Shown here piece after piece: positions 47,656-58,082 of a stretch of 64,000 bases of DNA. The position numbers and the translations under genes are program-made. Below the pieces are notes generated by a model, which saw only the letters and a list, made by a program, of their open reading frames with translations, had not been told where the DNA came from and made no database searches. Each line of letters opens with the position of its first letter. Position 1 is the first letter of the stretch. This DNA comes from Homalodisca vitripennis (Eukaryota > Arthropoda > Insecta > Hemiptera > Cicadellidae): positions 1 through 64,000 of the forward strand of contig NW_025777461.1 in NCBI RefSeq assembly GCF_021130785.1, in the 5' to 3' direction.

Positions 47656-48272
47656 TTTTTTTAATAGTTTGACAAGGTATTATAGACATGTAAAGTAATA
47701 AATTGAGGTCATCTTGAAATCAGACCCCTGTAAAATCGGCTAAAGAATAGGACACAAATTTTTTCAGTTTTGACTAAAACAAAACTGATTTCTATAATAT
47801 ATATTTCAATAAAAATCATGTTATTTTCTTACATAGTATTTCATCAAAAATGTAATTTCTTTATGTTATAATTCATATTTATGCTGTAAAATGTTAAAAT
47901 GATTAACATTTAACTATTTTCTCTTGAATTGGTTACAAATATACTAAAAATTACAATAAAATTCATACACAGTATATTCCTATGGAGTAATAAACAATAT
48001 CAATTTTTATATCAATAGGTAATCTGTATTCAAGAGATGTGATTTTAATAAACCAACTGAAGGCTGATTGTACCACATTAAAATCTACTAAACCTTATTT
48101 ATGTAACTTTTAACAGTTTTTAGCATAAAACCATTCAAAGCAAAAAGTTTGTTGAGTCTAAAATATACTAAATCTGAGCTATAATCTGGCAGGAAGTCAC
48201 AGTCAGTCACACACACTCCCACTGAAGAGTAAGTGTACATTCTAGGTTATCAGCCTGAGAGCTAGAACTCAC
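47656..48272. other. Intronic AT-rich sequence
   Basis: Part of the large last intron of the NUDT6-like gene. Nothing recognised. Confidence 0.5.
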
Positions 48273-48475
48273 CTCCATCCACTGGCTGTCCTCAATCTCT
48301 ATTTCACAACTGGTAATTTCCGCAGTCAGTGGTGCCAATTCGACTATAAAGTAGATATCAGAACAACCAAAAGGACCCCCATGTGAATGTCGGAAGGCTA
48401 CCATGGATTTGAATTCCGTCTTAATGTTGGTTTCTTCTAGCACTTCTCTCATCGCAGCTGCTGGTATGTCCTCCC
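48273..48475 (-). CDS. NUDT6: NUDT6-like gene, coding exon 4
   Basis: This exon holds the second half of the Nudix box, REVLEETNI, where the family consensus REUXEEXGU has Gly and this protein has Asn. FGCSDIYFIVELAPLT and EDSQWME follow. The acceptor TTTTTCAG (48476-48483) and donor GTGAGT (48272-48267) are canonical. Joining to exon 3 (CCT-G / GG-GAG-GAC) recreates the full box G(x5)E(x7)REVLEET, which binds the metal of nucleotide-type substrates. The exon junction splits the Nudix box. Flanking introns are about 6.6 and 7.6 kb and full of transposons. Reading through the donor gives a stop after about 20 codons. Confidence 0.92.
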
Positions 48476-49562
48476 CTGAAAAAGTTTGAGAATTGTCATA
48501 ATGTTCTGACTTTTGAAAAACATCTAAACTCTAAAACAGGAAATTTTAAATTTTAAATTTGACTATTGTATATGAATAAATTACTGGCAGTATTTAAATT
48601 ATATTAGATTTACTTTGATTTGCTATAAAACGTATTATATTTTTTAATTTAAAATAATTAATTGTTATGTAAATGTAGTTTTATCTCGTATTCTTGTTTA
48701 TTGTGTTGCTAGTGGTGTTCTTTTTAAACCAATGACAGTTTTTATTAATTTCACCAATTTAAAAAAAAAATACAGTCCAAAACCATTTTTTTAATTTTTG
48801 TTGATCTCCCAGGGAATTGAGATTTGTAACTTCTCAGTTTAGACAGCCGCAGCCTAACTCCTAGGCATCATTCAAAGTTAGTATTCAGTTTTATTACTAT
48901 TATTCAATTTTTTTATTGTCATAGTCAATTTTGTATGACATAAAAACTCCGTGGCTAGAGGTGAACGATACACAAATATTCAATCTGGGTTAGTACCAGT
49001 GAAAGTATATATCCACTTTTGTCATGACCATTCCCGTACCCAAAAAGATACTTCTCTGTAACACACAAAGCCATGTCACTTGACCAGTCAGAGTTAAAGG
49101 ACATTGCAGTAACAATCAGGGATAATGACACATGTCTCATAGCTTACAAATTCAAACATATGTTACAGTAAAAACACAAACACTTTATTTTGCATTTCTA
49201 ATGAAAGAGATTGAAATCAAGGGGCGGTCATGAAATCAAGCCATGCTATTTTATCGTTCAGTCTGGTAGTGCTTGTAATTGTGTTTTTTCCATGTTTGTA
49301 AATATATTTTTTATTAGCTTATTTTGTGTAATGAATGTGATAAACATCATATATAAAAGCAACTTGCAATATAAACTTTTATAAGAGGAAAAATCGTTAT
49401 GCTTAAAAAAATATAGTTAAAATTATTTTTAGCACTCATTTTTTTTAGAATTGTAACAATACTATAAGAAAAAAATTACTATTCCATTGCAGGGATTACA
49501 TGTTTATGTAATGATAAACATAGCCTATGAAATACAATAGCGAAAGAAGTCAAGATTAAATA
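48476..49562. other. Intronic AT-rich sequence with SINE remnant
   Basis: Intron 3 of the NUDT6-like gene. It holds the SINE-like segment at 48803-48867 and otherwise nothing I can name. Confidence 0.5.
48803..48867 (-). repeat. tRNA(Val)-like SINE head, copy 2
   Basis: This segment aligns with 35836-35903 in the same orientation (minus-strand blocks TCTAAACTGAGA and CTGGGAGATC versus TCTAACTGAGAG and CTGGGGAGGTC). The B box is degraded. It is an older copy of the same tRNA-derived repeat. Confidence 0.55.
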
Positions 49563-49989
49563 CAGTAGCGTAGCCAGAAATTTCTTTCGGGGGGGGTCCG
49601 AAACCGGAGGATCAGGGGGACGTTTTGTGTGTTATTTGCCAATGAATTCACTGGTAAAAGGTAAATACCAAAAATATGGAGCTTTAATAACTACGCCTTA
49701 TAGAAAGTGGAAAGATGTAATAGGCAAATTAAACTCTCACAGCAACTCTAGTACCACAAATTTTCTTCTATAGCTACAGAAACTTTACGAAGTTCGATTC
49801 TGGCCGAGTAGAAGGCACCAAAGTGATGTTGGATTCACTGGATAAGAAAGAAAAAGAACAAAACAGAGCTTCATTCAAGCCTATAATTGACTCAACTATA
49901 TTCTGTGGAGAAAATGAAATACCCCTTCGGGGACATTGGACCATTGACGGCTGAAAACCCTTTAGAAAAGAAGGGCGATTTTCGAGCGT

Positions 49990-50540
49990 TGCTCGGGTAC
50001 AGATCAAAATAACGGTCCGGAAAATGCACCGGAAAAACTCTACTGATTAGAAGTTCGGCCACTTTGGATTTCACTGATTGGGGTATTTATGAATGAGTTA
50101 TAATGACGATTTTGTGTATCATTACACTGTAGACGAGTATATAATTATCGGAAAAAAATCACTTTCGGTCGGAAATAAAATATACCTGAAAAACTCTAAT
50201 GATTAGAACTTCAACTACTTCGGACTTCGGTTATTGAGGTAAACGTGGTATTTTTTATTGAGTTAGGACGATGTTTTGTTATCATTAAACTGTACTCGAC
50301 TACCTATATAATTATCGAGAACAAAATCACTTCCGGTCGGTAAATACCGAAGAAAAGCTCTCTACTGATTCGTTTTGGACCATTTTGGATTTCACTGGTT
50401 GAGTGGTTGAGGTAAAAGTAGTACTTATAATTATGTTAGGACATTGAATTTAGAGATTAATTCAACGCCGACTAATAAATATATAATTATCGAGAAAAAA
50501 AAAAAAACAAAAATAATCACTTCCGATCGGAATATACTAA
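49990..50540 (+). repeat. Satellite-like units, direct array
   Basis: Successive units carry ACTGATTAGAA, a TTTGGATTTCACTG block, GTTAGGACGA, TATATAATTATCG and a closing TCACTT(T/C)CGGTCGG. The CGGTC(C)GG-type boundaries fall near 50020, 50172, 50340 and 50530, giving spacings of 152, 168 and 190 bp. Confidence 0.85.
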
Positions 50541-50814
50541 GGAAAATGAAATAATACCTCAGTCAGTGAAATCCAAAGTAGTCGGAAGTTCTTATCAGTA
50601 GAGGTTTTCCGGTGTATTATCTGACCGGAAGCGATTTTTTCAATTTTTCTTTGATAATTCTATAAGTATTAGTCGGCGTTCAATTGATGCCTAAAATCAA
50701 TGTTCTAACATAATTCTAAGTACCACTTTTATCTCAACGACTCAACCAGTGAAACCCAAAATCGTCAAAATCTGATTCAGTAGAGCTTTTCCTCGGTATA
50801 ATTCCGACCGGAGG
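50541..50814 (-). repeat. Satellite-like units, inverted array (left of LINE)
   Basis: The same unit appears in opposite orientation. CTGACCGGAAGCGAT (near 50621) and CCGACCGG (50804) mark unit boundaries, with TATAAGTATTAGTCGGCGTT between. The direct and inverted arrays meet at about 50.54 kb. Confidence 0.85.
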
Positions 50815-51805
50815 TAATAATAATATAATAATAAAAATACTTTTTATTGTGTCAACAATAATAAAAATTACACACAATCGTAAAATTAAATTATTTAGAA
50901 ATATGTATATCTATTTTAAATTGCCCCTATTCATACCCGTTCATACACAGTCCACACTCATTCCTAAGACTGATACATACTTACAGCCATACGTTTTAAA
51001 ATCTTCTAAATTTTACCACCAGAAATAGAGGATGATCGAATTACTTTAAATTTCATCCCAGCGGCTCATTATAAACTCTTCCACTGAATAAAACACCCTC
51101 GACACCAAAAAGTGTCTCAATCGACCTTTAAATTTTGTTGGTTAATTCAAATTTTTGATTTCATCAGGGAGCTTGTTGATCAGCTTAACACCAACCTCGG
51201 ATGGCAAACGTTTGAATGCGGCTGTTCTGTGCGGATGTAACCGAAGGTTGTCCCTGCCTCTTGTCCCGTATTGATAGACGTCCCTGCCCCGGACGAACTC
51301 GCACTTAAATCGGCAGTACAGGGCGACATTGAGGATGTAGAGACAGGACAAAGTTAGGAATCCAAGCTCCCTAAAGGCATCTCTGCATGAATTTTCGGAT
51401 TTAAATTTTGAAATGATGCGGACAGCTTTCTTTAGACTTCTAAATACTCGCTCAAATTTGTATTTAGAACAGCTGCCCCATAGCCTCGACTCGTACATTA
51501 TATGGGGGTGTACAAGGCCATTTTTAGTACATCCCAGGAGCAAAATTTTGAAAGGTTCCGTAGAGCATAAATGCCTGAAGAAACCTTTGAGCAGGTACTT
51601 TCAATGTGATTGTCTCAAGTCAGACTTCGATTAAGGTACATTCCGAGGAACTTGGTGGAATCAGTTTCCTCTATGAGGACATCGTACTGAATACATGAAT
51701 TCAGTTTTTTTCCCTCTCAGAAGCGATGAGTTCCGCCTGCTGATGTACACAAGGAACAAGACTGGTCCAAGTATAGATCCCTGTGGGACTCCATAGTTTC
51801 TAATT
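50815..51805 (-). mobile_element. 5'-truncated LINE fragment
   Basis: The minus strand reads GVPQGSILGPVLFLVYI (near 51.77 kb). A deletion then removes the YADD region. ETDSTKFLGMYL, YESRLWGSCSKYKFERVF, YQYGTRGRDN and PSEVGVKLINKLPDEIK follow, and the fragment ends in a TAA/ATA-rich tail near 50.82 kb. It is the same family as the esterase-bearing LINE at 22.2-27.7 kb. Insertion into the hAT array split a unit at the GACCGGA boundary. It must be younger than the hAT insertion. Confidence 0.88.
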
Positions 51806-51829
51806 TAAAATGATTAAATGTTTTTTTCT

Positions 51830-52260
51830 CGATAATTATATATGTATTAGTCGGCGTTCAATTAATACCTAAAACCACTATCCTTAGATATTCCTAAGTA
51901 TCACTTTTACCTCAACCACTCAACCAATGAAATCCAAAATCGTCAAAACTTGAATCGGTTTGAGAGCTTTTCTTTCGGTATTTACCGACCGGAAGTGATT
52001 TTTTTCTCGATAATTATATAGGTACGGTGTACAGTTTAATGATAACAAAAATCGTCGTCCTAACTCAATCGAAAACCCCATGTTTACCTCAATTATTGAA
52101 GTCCAAATTAGTTGAAGTTCTAATCAGTAGTTTTTCAAGTGTATTTTCCGACCGAAAGTGATTTTTTTTCGATAATTATATACACGTTTTACAGTTTAAT
52201 GATACCTAAAATCAACGTCGTAACTAAATTCTAAGCAGTCACTTTACGTCCCCCACGACG
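51830..52260 (-). repeat. Satellite-like units, inverted array (right of LINE)
   Basis: The array resumes after the LINE with TTCTCGATAATTATATATG, TTAGTCGGCGTTCAATTAAT and boundaries CCGACCGG (51985) and CCGACCGA (52148). It is in the same inverted orientation as 50541-50814. Confidence 0.85.
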
Positions 52261-52320
52261 AATTTGAACGAAGTGGTCGCTAATTTAAACTGTTCGCCGT
52301 GTTACAGTTCAGGTTACTTT

Positions 52321-52350
52321 GCGACGTCACGTGACCGCGCCCTATAAAAA
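52321..52350 (+). promoter_or_regulatory. Promoter-like CRE/E-box plus TATA
   Basis: GACGTCACGTGAC joins a CRE-like and a CACGTG E-box (52328-52333). TATAAAAA follows 9 bp later (52343-52350). This could be a promoter near the right end of the hAT element. There is no gene downstream within the element, so function is speculative. Confidence 0.35.
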
Positions 52351-52604
52351 TACCGTGATTACACAACACTATCCGAAAGGCCGAGCCCAAAAATATCGTT
52401 TTATACCTTATGATTTAAACGAAAGGACAATTATATTTTTAACAACGGTCACTTCAATCAGTGAAATCAATCAATTTAATGTTTGTAGACAAGAGTAATG
52501 ATAACTGTCCTTTTTTCTCCTGCTCCATGCTTTATTTTTTAATACGTCTTAAAATTTCGGGGGGGGTCCGGACCCCCTGGACCCCCCCCTTCGCTACGCC
52601 ACTG

Positions 52605-55121
52605 ATTAAATATTCAAGATTTACACTTTGAACACTATACATATCAGTAAATTATGAAAGTAATGTTCTTTATGATTAGCAAATATTTAATAGGAATTAA
52701 ATTTGTTTAAATACTTAACAGTAAATTAAAAAATTATTGAAACAAATGTTTTAACCTATTGAGATCCAGACTGTCCTTCTGACATAGTTGGTTCTGTGTG
52801 ATATATTATTCTATTTAAATATGGACTCCTAGGTACGTCAGTCTATAGGTAGTTTACATAATTCTTTGAACTGGGGTTGTAGCCTATCTTTTCTGGTGCT
52901 TATCATGCACCCAGGAATTGAGTAAATTATGTGAAACTACTGGACATCCCATATAACGACTGAAGTCCCATGTGCTCATTTGGCTATGCAGTGTAGGTCA
53001 ATTCATCAGCAGTTCCTATTGTATGCAGGTCTAGTGGCAGAAGTCCAATAAACAATTCAGGACACTGCTCATTAGTTCTGTAACCGACCGATTGCTATTT
53101 GTCTCTGTGAAATATTAAAATATGAGCTCCTATTTAAAATCCTGTACTTGCGAGATATATTCTGAACTAGTAGGTTGAACCCACTAATTGAAATTTATCA
53201 TAAACTTTGTAGTGTGTATAGAAAGAGAAAGGCAATGGTGCAATTTCAAAAATAGCTATACTATTGTTTACATGGAAGATTACAGTGGTAGGCTGTGTTG
53301 TGATTAATGAACTAATGATAAAATTCGACAGTAAAATACATGAAAAAGGTATTTTTACAATTATACGATGTTCAGACATTATTCTGAATTTCATTTACGT
53401 TTGGTGCTAAAAAACCTATAGACAATACATTAGATTGTCTGTATTGTCAATATATTTGTGAAAGACCACAGACAATAGATTGGTTGTATCACACATCTTT
53501 ATCAAATATTATAAACAAAATGTAAAAAGTTCAATTGTATAGTGACGAGTAAAGAAGACGATAGGATGTATTATTACATGCCTGGGTTAACCGGTGGTCG
53601 TATTTGCAGATGATAGATATTTATAGAGAATTGTGCCTTGAATGCCATGATAACTGTTGATTATCACGAACAACAACGAATATATAGTCAAATATTTCAA
53701 AACTTATTACTTCCTGAACTAGCCCTGTTATTTAATCAAGCTTCTTCTAGCAATGGCAACTAATATTCATACTCAATTGTCTACAACTGCTGTGTAGTGT
53801 TTATTCCTAGTTTATTGTGTCCATCCTGCTTAAATCATAACACCGTAGTTTATGTTTCACATTTACTACTTAAGATGCATAAGTATATGCAACATAGGGT
53901 AACTATTTAAATCTCCTTAAACAATGGTAAATGGTAGACGTCTTTCATGACACAAAATACTTTTTCTGTTTCATAAATACATTGCTTGAGTTCTCAAATA
54001 ACTCCACACAATAATACCTCAGTATGAAAGCAGAAGGTGAATACACAAGGTGCTAATATCAGGATAGTTTTACTTACACAACGTTTTAACTTGCGCAACA
54101 GATTTGAACTTCAGCTAATTTGGAACATACATTGTTAATATGATTACTATGTTTCAATCTAAAACAAAAATGTATTTGTAGCAATTTTAATGACTTATTT
54201 TTTAATCCACATTGAGAATATACTAATTTTTGTTTTCATTATGATTAACAACTAAAACCTTAAGTAAACCAACAACTTTGTAATAGGGTTTGTTGGTTGT
54301 GTACTTCTACTACATACATCAGAGTTTGAATAAAGATATTTGTATCTGATACTAATTAGTAGAGCATATATATTATAAGGTCAATTGTTTACAACAATAA
54401 TGTCAATGTGTAGTATGGTTTAAATTTTTAACACAATTGCGTACATATTTGATGAATTCAACATATTTTATTAAATTATGATATTTATAGAATATATATT
54501 CATGATCAATAAAAATGCTTGTTTGTTACCATAGTAAAAATTATGCTACCTACTTTACAAATCGCTCTTCATACAAAATACATAGTACTCTATCTCAGAA
54601 AGATAGTTTAGGCAAGTACAGTTATTTAATGTAATCTCCTTTTTCTTTAGCCAAGCAGTTTGATTCTTATGTCATGGCCAATGTACGATATTAAAAAATG
54701 TGAAACATTATTCCACTTATTTTGATGTTTTAACACTAAATAGTTAAACAAACAGTTAATTTCCTAATTTATTAATTGTCACATAGGTTTAAAAAGACTG
54801 ATAATGCACAATAAAACGATAAAATCTTAATTAAAATTATTTTACTACATGAGTGTTAAAATATACTTAGTATAAAAATTCTTCAACAGAATAGGTTAAT
54901 AATAATTTATATTTGATAATAAAAATACGACCTTGCGTTTTTTAATGCGTACAATTTAAAGTTAGATTTTGAAATTATTAACAATACAAATTTCTGATTA
55001 GTATGATGATGATTTTTTTAGTAATATTTTAACTTTTAAATAATAATTCAGATAAGAAGAATTGGCATTTTCAAAGTAGAGATTTCCATCTTCGGAAGAA
55101 ATAGTAATACAACTGACTCAC
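52605..55121. other. Intronic AT-rich sequence
   Basis: Rest of intron 3 of the NUDT6-like gene. It contains a small inverted repeat GACAATACA/TGTATTGTC near 53420-53450. No gene, RNA or transposon end was recognised. Confidence 0.5.
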
Positions 55122-55337
55122 CAGGCTCCACATAGCCACCGGGCAGCTTCCAGTAAGGCTGGTTTCTGGTAGCGTTCCTGGACCACCAGAAGTTTGTTCT
55201 CTGTGTTGACAACTACCGCCCCCACACCAAATCATGGTATGTGAAAACACAGGGATGTGTGACTCCCCTGCAGCCAGCCACCGCACCATCGCTACCTCAC
55301 TGCCATCCCGCGCTGCATGGTGGAATCTGAAACCATT
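55122..55337 (-). CDS. NUDT6: NUDT6-like gene, coding exon 3
   Basis: This exon starts NGFRFHHA, the hallmark joining the pre-Nudix region to the Nudix fold, then VRWLAAGESHIPVF, HTMI, VGAVVVNTENKLLVVQERYQ and WKLPGGYVEP, the first half of the Nudix box. The acceptor is GCGAGCAG, phase 0 with exon 2, without a clear pyrimidine tract. The donor is GTGAGT. The family frame is kept only if two one-base gains are discounted: the T-run at 55229-55231 and the TT at 55155-55156 (bases given for the minus strand). The first ~105 bp of this exon is the last unit of the 185-bp array upstream. Confidence 0.88.
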
Positions 55338-56222
55338 CTGCTCGCTGTCAACCCAGCCGTCTGGTCTACTGAACAACAGTTTAACTATTGCTTCACAACT
55401 ACTGCCCTGACATCAGTCATGGTATGTGCAAACACAGGGATGTGTGACTCCCCTGCAGCCAGCCACCGCACCATCGCTACCTCACTGCCATCCCGCGCTG
55501 CTAGGTGAAATCTGAAACCATTCTGTTCGCTGTCAACCCAGCCGTCTCGTCTACTGAACAACAGTTTAACTATTGCTTCACAACTACTGCCCTGACATCA
55601 GTCATGGTATGTGCAAACACAGGGATGTGTGACTCTCCTGCAACCAGCCACCGCACCATCGCTACCTCACTGCCATCCCGCGCTGCTAGGTGGAATCTGA
55701 AACCATTCTGCTCGCTGTCAACCCAGCCGTCTGGTCTACTGAACAACAGTTTAACTATTGCTTCACAACTACTGCCCTGACATCAGTCATGGTATGTGCA
55801 AACACAGGGATGTGTGACTCCCCTGCAGCCAGCCACCGCACCATCGCTACCTTACTGCCATCCCGCGCTGCTAGGTGGAATCTGAAACCATTCTGCTCGC
55901 TGTCAACCCAGCCGTCTGGTCTACTGAACAACAGTTTAACTATTGCTTCACAACTACTGCCCTGACATCAGTCATGGTATGTGCAAACACAGGGATGTGT
56001 GACTCCCCTGCAGCCAGCCACCGCACCATCGCTACCTCACTGCCATCCCGCGCTGCTAGGTGGAATCTGAAACTATTCTGCTCGCTGTCAACCCAGCCGT
56101 CTGGTCTACTGAACAACAGTTTAACTATTGCTTCACAACTACTGCCCTGACATCGGTCATGGTATGTGCAAAACACAGGGATGTGTGACTCCCCTGCAGC
56201 CAGCCATCGCATCATCACCATC
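55233..56222. repeat. 185-bp array built from exon 3 start
   Basis: CATGGTATGTG recurs at 55233, 55418, 55603, 55788, 55973 and 56158, exactly 185 bp apart. Five full units and one partial, nearly identical, are present. Each holds about 105 bp of coding exon 3 and about 80 bp including the GCGAGCAG splice acceptor. Only the unit at the downstream end (in gene direction) continues into the full exon. The other units read VFAHTMTDVRAVVVKQ and then a TAG stop. The period is not a multiple of three. Confidence 0.95.
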
Positions 56223-56894
56223 TTATTTAAAAGTGTACACTTCTGCAACGAAGTTGGGGTACTTTTTTGCAAGGAGTATTTGAAATCACAATACTTTATT
56301 GTTTAATAGTTTAAACCTTTTATGAGAGGGTTTATTTTAGTTTAGGAATTCCCACATATATTTTTTAATGGATGCACTCAATTATATATACATATAAACA
56401 AAAAATAAACAAAAGGAGGTTTGTTTGTTATGAACTTATTGTTGATTCTGATTTCAAAGGAGACTTTGGAGGCCAAGAAACCTTTAGCTTTTTAAGAGAA
56501 GCAACTTACCATCCTTGTTTTCCTTCTAGTTTAGCTTCTACTTCCAGATCAACCTTGCCTTTACAAGAAGTACCAACTTTTCTCAGGGCAGGGTACACCT
56601 TATGATCAGCAGATAAACATTGGAAAACATGGTGTGTAAATATCGTATGCTTACTGCTACAAAAAGGGGGTTTGCATTTAGGTCATGTTGTGGGACTTGG
56701 GAGGTAAATAAGCAGGGAATCCATATTCCCATTCCAGTTTGTAAGATTTATTTTGTTAAAACAACCAAGTAACTTCACTGATCGTTATTTTAATACTGTT
56801 GGAAGGGACTGAATGCTTGACAGGTCCAGGATATTTAGTCTTCAGGCTCACAGACTAAGCTGAATTAATGGTATTTTACTCACAAAGAGCTTAC
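56223..56894. other. Intron 2, upstream of the array
   Basis: Intronic sequence of the NUDT6-like gene. A minus-strand open stretch (about 56600-56510) reads VYPALRKVGTSCKGKVDLEV and ends at a GTAAGT-like donor. It could be a cryptic exon but has no family match. Confidence 0.45.
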
Positions 56895-57022
56895 CTTTGT
56901 TAGAAGAGGAACCCATTCCGACTGACCAAGGCTAATGTAGAACCAAGCAGCAGACTTCTTCTGTGAGGTCCACTCCTGCAGGGAAGCTAGAACATCATTT
57001 CCATTAGGCAAAGCTGTCAATT
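56895..57022 (-). CDS. NUDT6: NUDT6-like gene, coding exon 2
   Basis: This exon encodes LPNGNDVLASLQEWTSQKK and SAAWFYISLGQSEWVPLLTK, the pre-Nudix domain (pattern L..W....K.A.W..I.L..S..V). The donor is GTAAGC at 56894. The acceptor is uncertain. AG at 57024-57023 gives E-LTALP and AG at 57015-57014 gives A-LP. Both keep the frame with exon 1 (phase 1), and neither has a strong pyrimidine tract. I use the longer form. Confidence 0.82.
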
Positions 57023-57924
57023 CTTTTCAGGTACAAAACCGTATTTTCCATGAAAAACTTTTAAAATACAAATTATTTAAGCTAAACTAGTGTAATTTTT
57101 TAGTAAAAAGGTGCATTTTAGACTAAAAAAACCCTTTAACAGTCACACACAGGAAATATATTATGCCATACTAGTTTTCTTAAAAACCACCATGCTTGAG
57201 AAATATCGTACTATATTAGTTTTATACACACATTTTTTTAACAGCTAATATTATGTTATTTTGCGGCGTATTAGATAGGAAACGATTAGGTGTTTGAGGT
57301 AAGACTATGCAAGTGAGGGCAATGTTAGTGACAAAGAAGTGATGCTGATTGACCCTGCAGTTTCCAACAATGAATCACTGATGACTACGACTGCATGACT
57401 GGGATTATTCCTTAGAGGATGATTAAGGTAGGTATGGTATATTTTGTTTTGTTAAACCATGTTGGTATACCTCAAAGTCGTGCAATATTATTGAAAGTCT
57501 AGAAATGCATCAGCCTGATGCCTGTAATAATGCTAGTAGTCTACCAACTGCATCTGCTGTTCCACTCCTCTTACCCTACCCAACCTACACTTCCCTTCAA
57601 ATTCTACTCCACGCGGGAACCATTACACATCTAAATAATCTATTTGCAGTAGCCTACTTTTTGTTACTTGACAGCTTACAGGTAGGTACTTGACAACTGA
57701 AATCTAATTAAGTAGCATTCAACATCATGGAATCATTACACATAAATTTATTTACTCTATGAAATATACAACTGACATTATATTAAAAAAGAATTGTAAT
57801 CTTTAGAAATCAATACAGACAAAATTTCAAATACCCAACATATTCCTATAATGGTATCTGTAAATCAAAACAAAACATTACAAAATCCGGAAATTGAATT
57901 CAACCAATTAAAATTAAAACCTAC
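57023..57924. other. Intron 1 of the NUDT6-like gene
   Basis: A roughly 0.9-kb intron without recognised repeats or genes. Confidence 0.6.
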
Positions 57925-58045
57925 CTTCAAGTTTGGTAATAAAATTACTTGTACTGCAGATGTTGTTTTTAGATTTAACATGTATTCCTTTGTACCTGTC
58001 TTCTTTCCCCGTGAACACACTGGAGTTAGTTATGTTTTCTGCCAT
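57925..58045 (-). CDS. NUDT6: NUDT6-like gene, coding exon 1
   Basis: From ATG at 58045 the frame reads MAENITNSSVFTGKEDRYKG and on to KLEG. F.G..DR(F/Y).GI.V is the conserved N-terminus of NUDT6-type proteins. The donor is GTAGGT at 57924. An AG preceded by TTTTTC at 58083-58084 suggests that this is an internal exon reaching 58082, with a 5' UTR exon further upstream. An in-frame upstream Met at 58120 would lie in the intron if so. The five exons sum to 833 nt. Confidence 0.82.
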
Positions 58046-58082
58046 TGAGGTGAGTGAGTTTGTACTGGGTGTATTTGCCTTC

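Larger units (their letters stand above)
49563..52604. mobile_element. Non-autonomous hAT with inverted satellite arrays
   Basis: The left end is CAGTAGCGTAGCCAGAAATT and the right, inverted, CAGTGGCGTAGCGAAGGG. Runs of G follow each. The 8-bp target duplication ATTAAATA is perfect (49555-49562 and 52605-52612). The interior is not a transposase gene but repeated units of about 150-190 bp, direct on the left and inverted on the right. A LINE fragment has inserted at the centre (50815-51805). It sits in intron 3 of the NUDT6-like gene. Confidence 0.93.

Noticed and set aside
56510..56600. Extra exon of the NUDT6-like gene between exons 2 and 3
   Set aside because: It is open and ends at a GTAAGT-like donor, but it matches nothing in the family, and exons 2 and 3 already join in phase without it.
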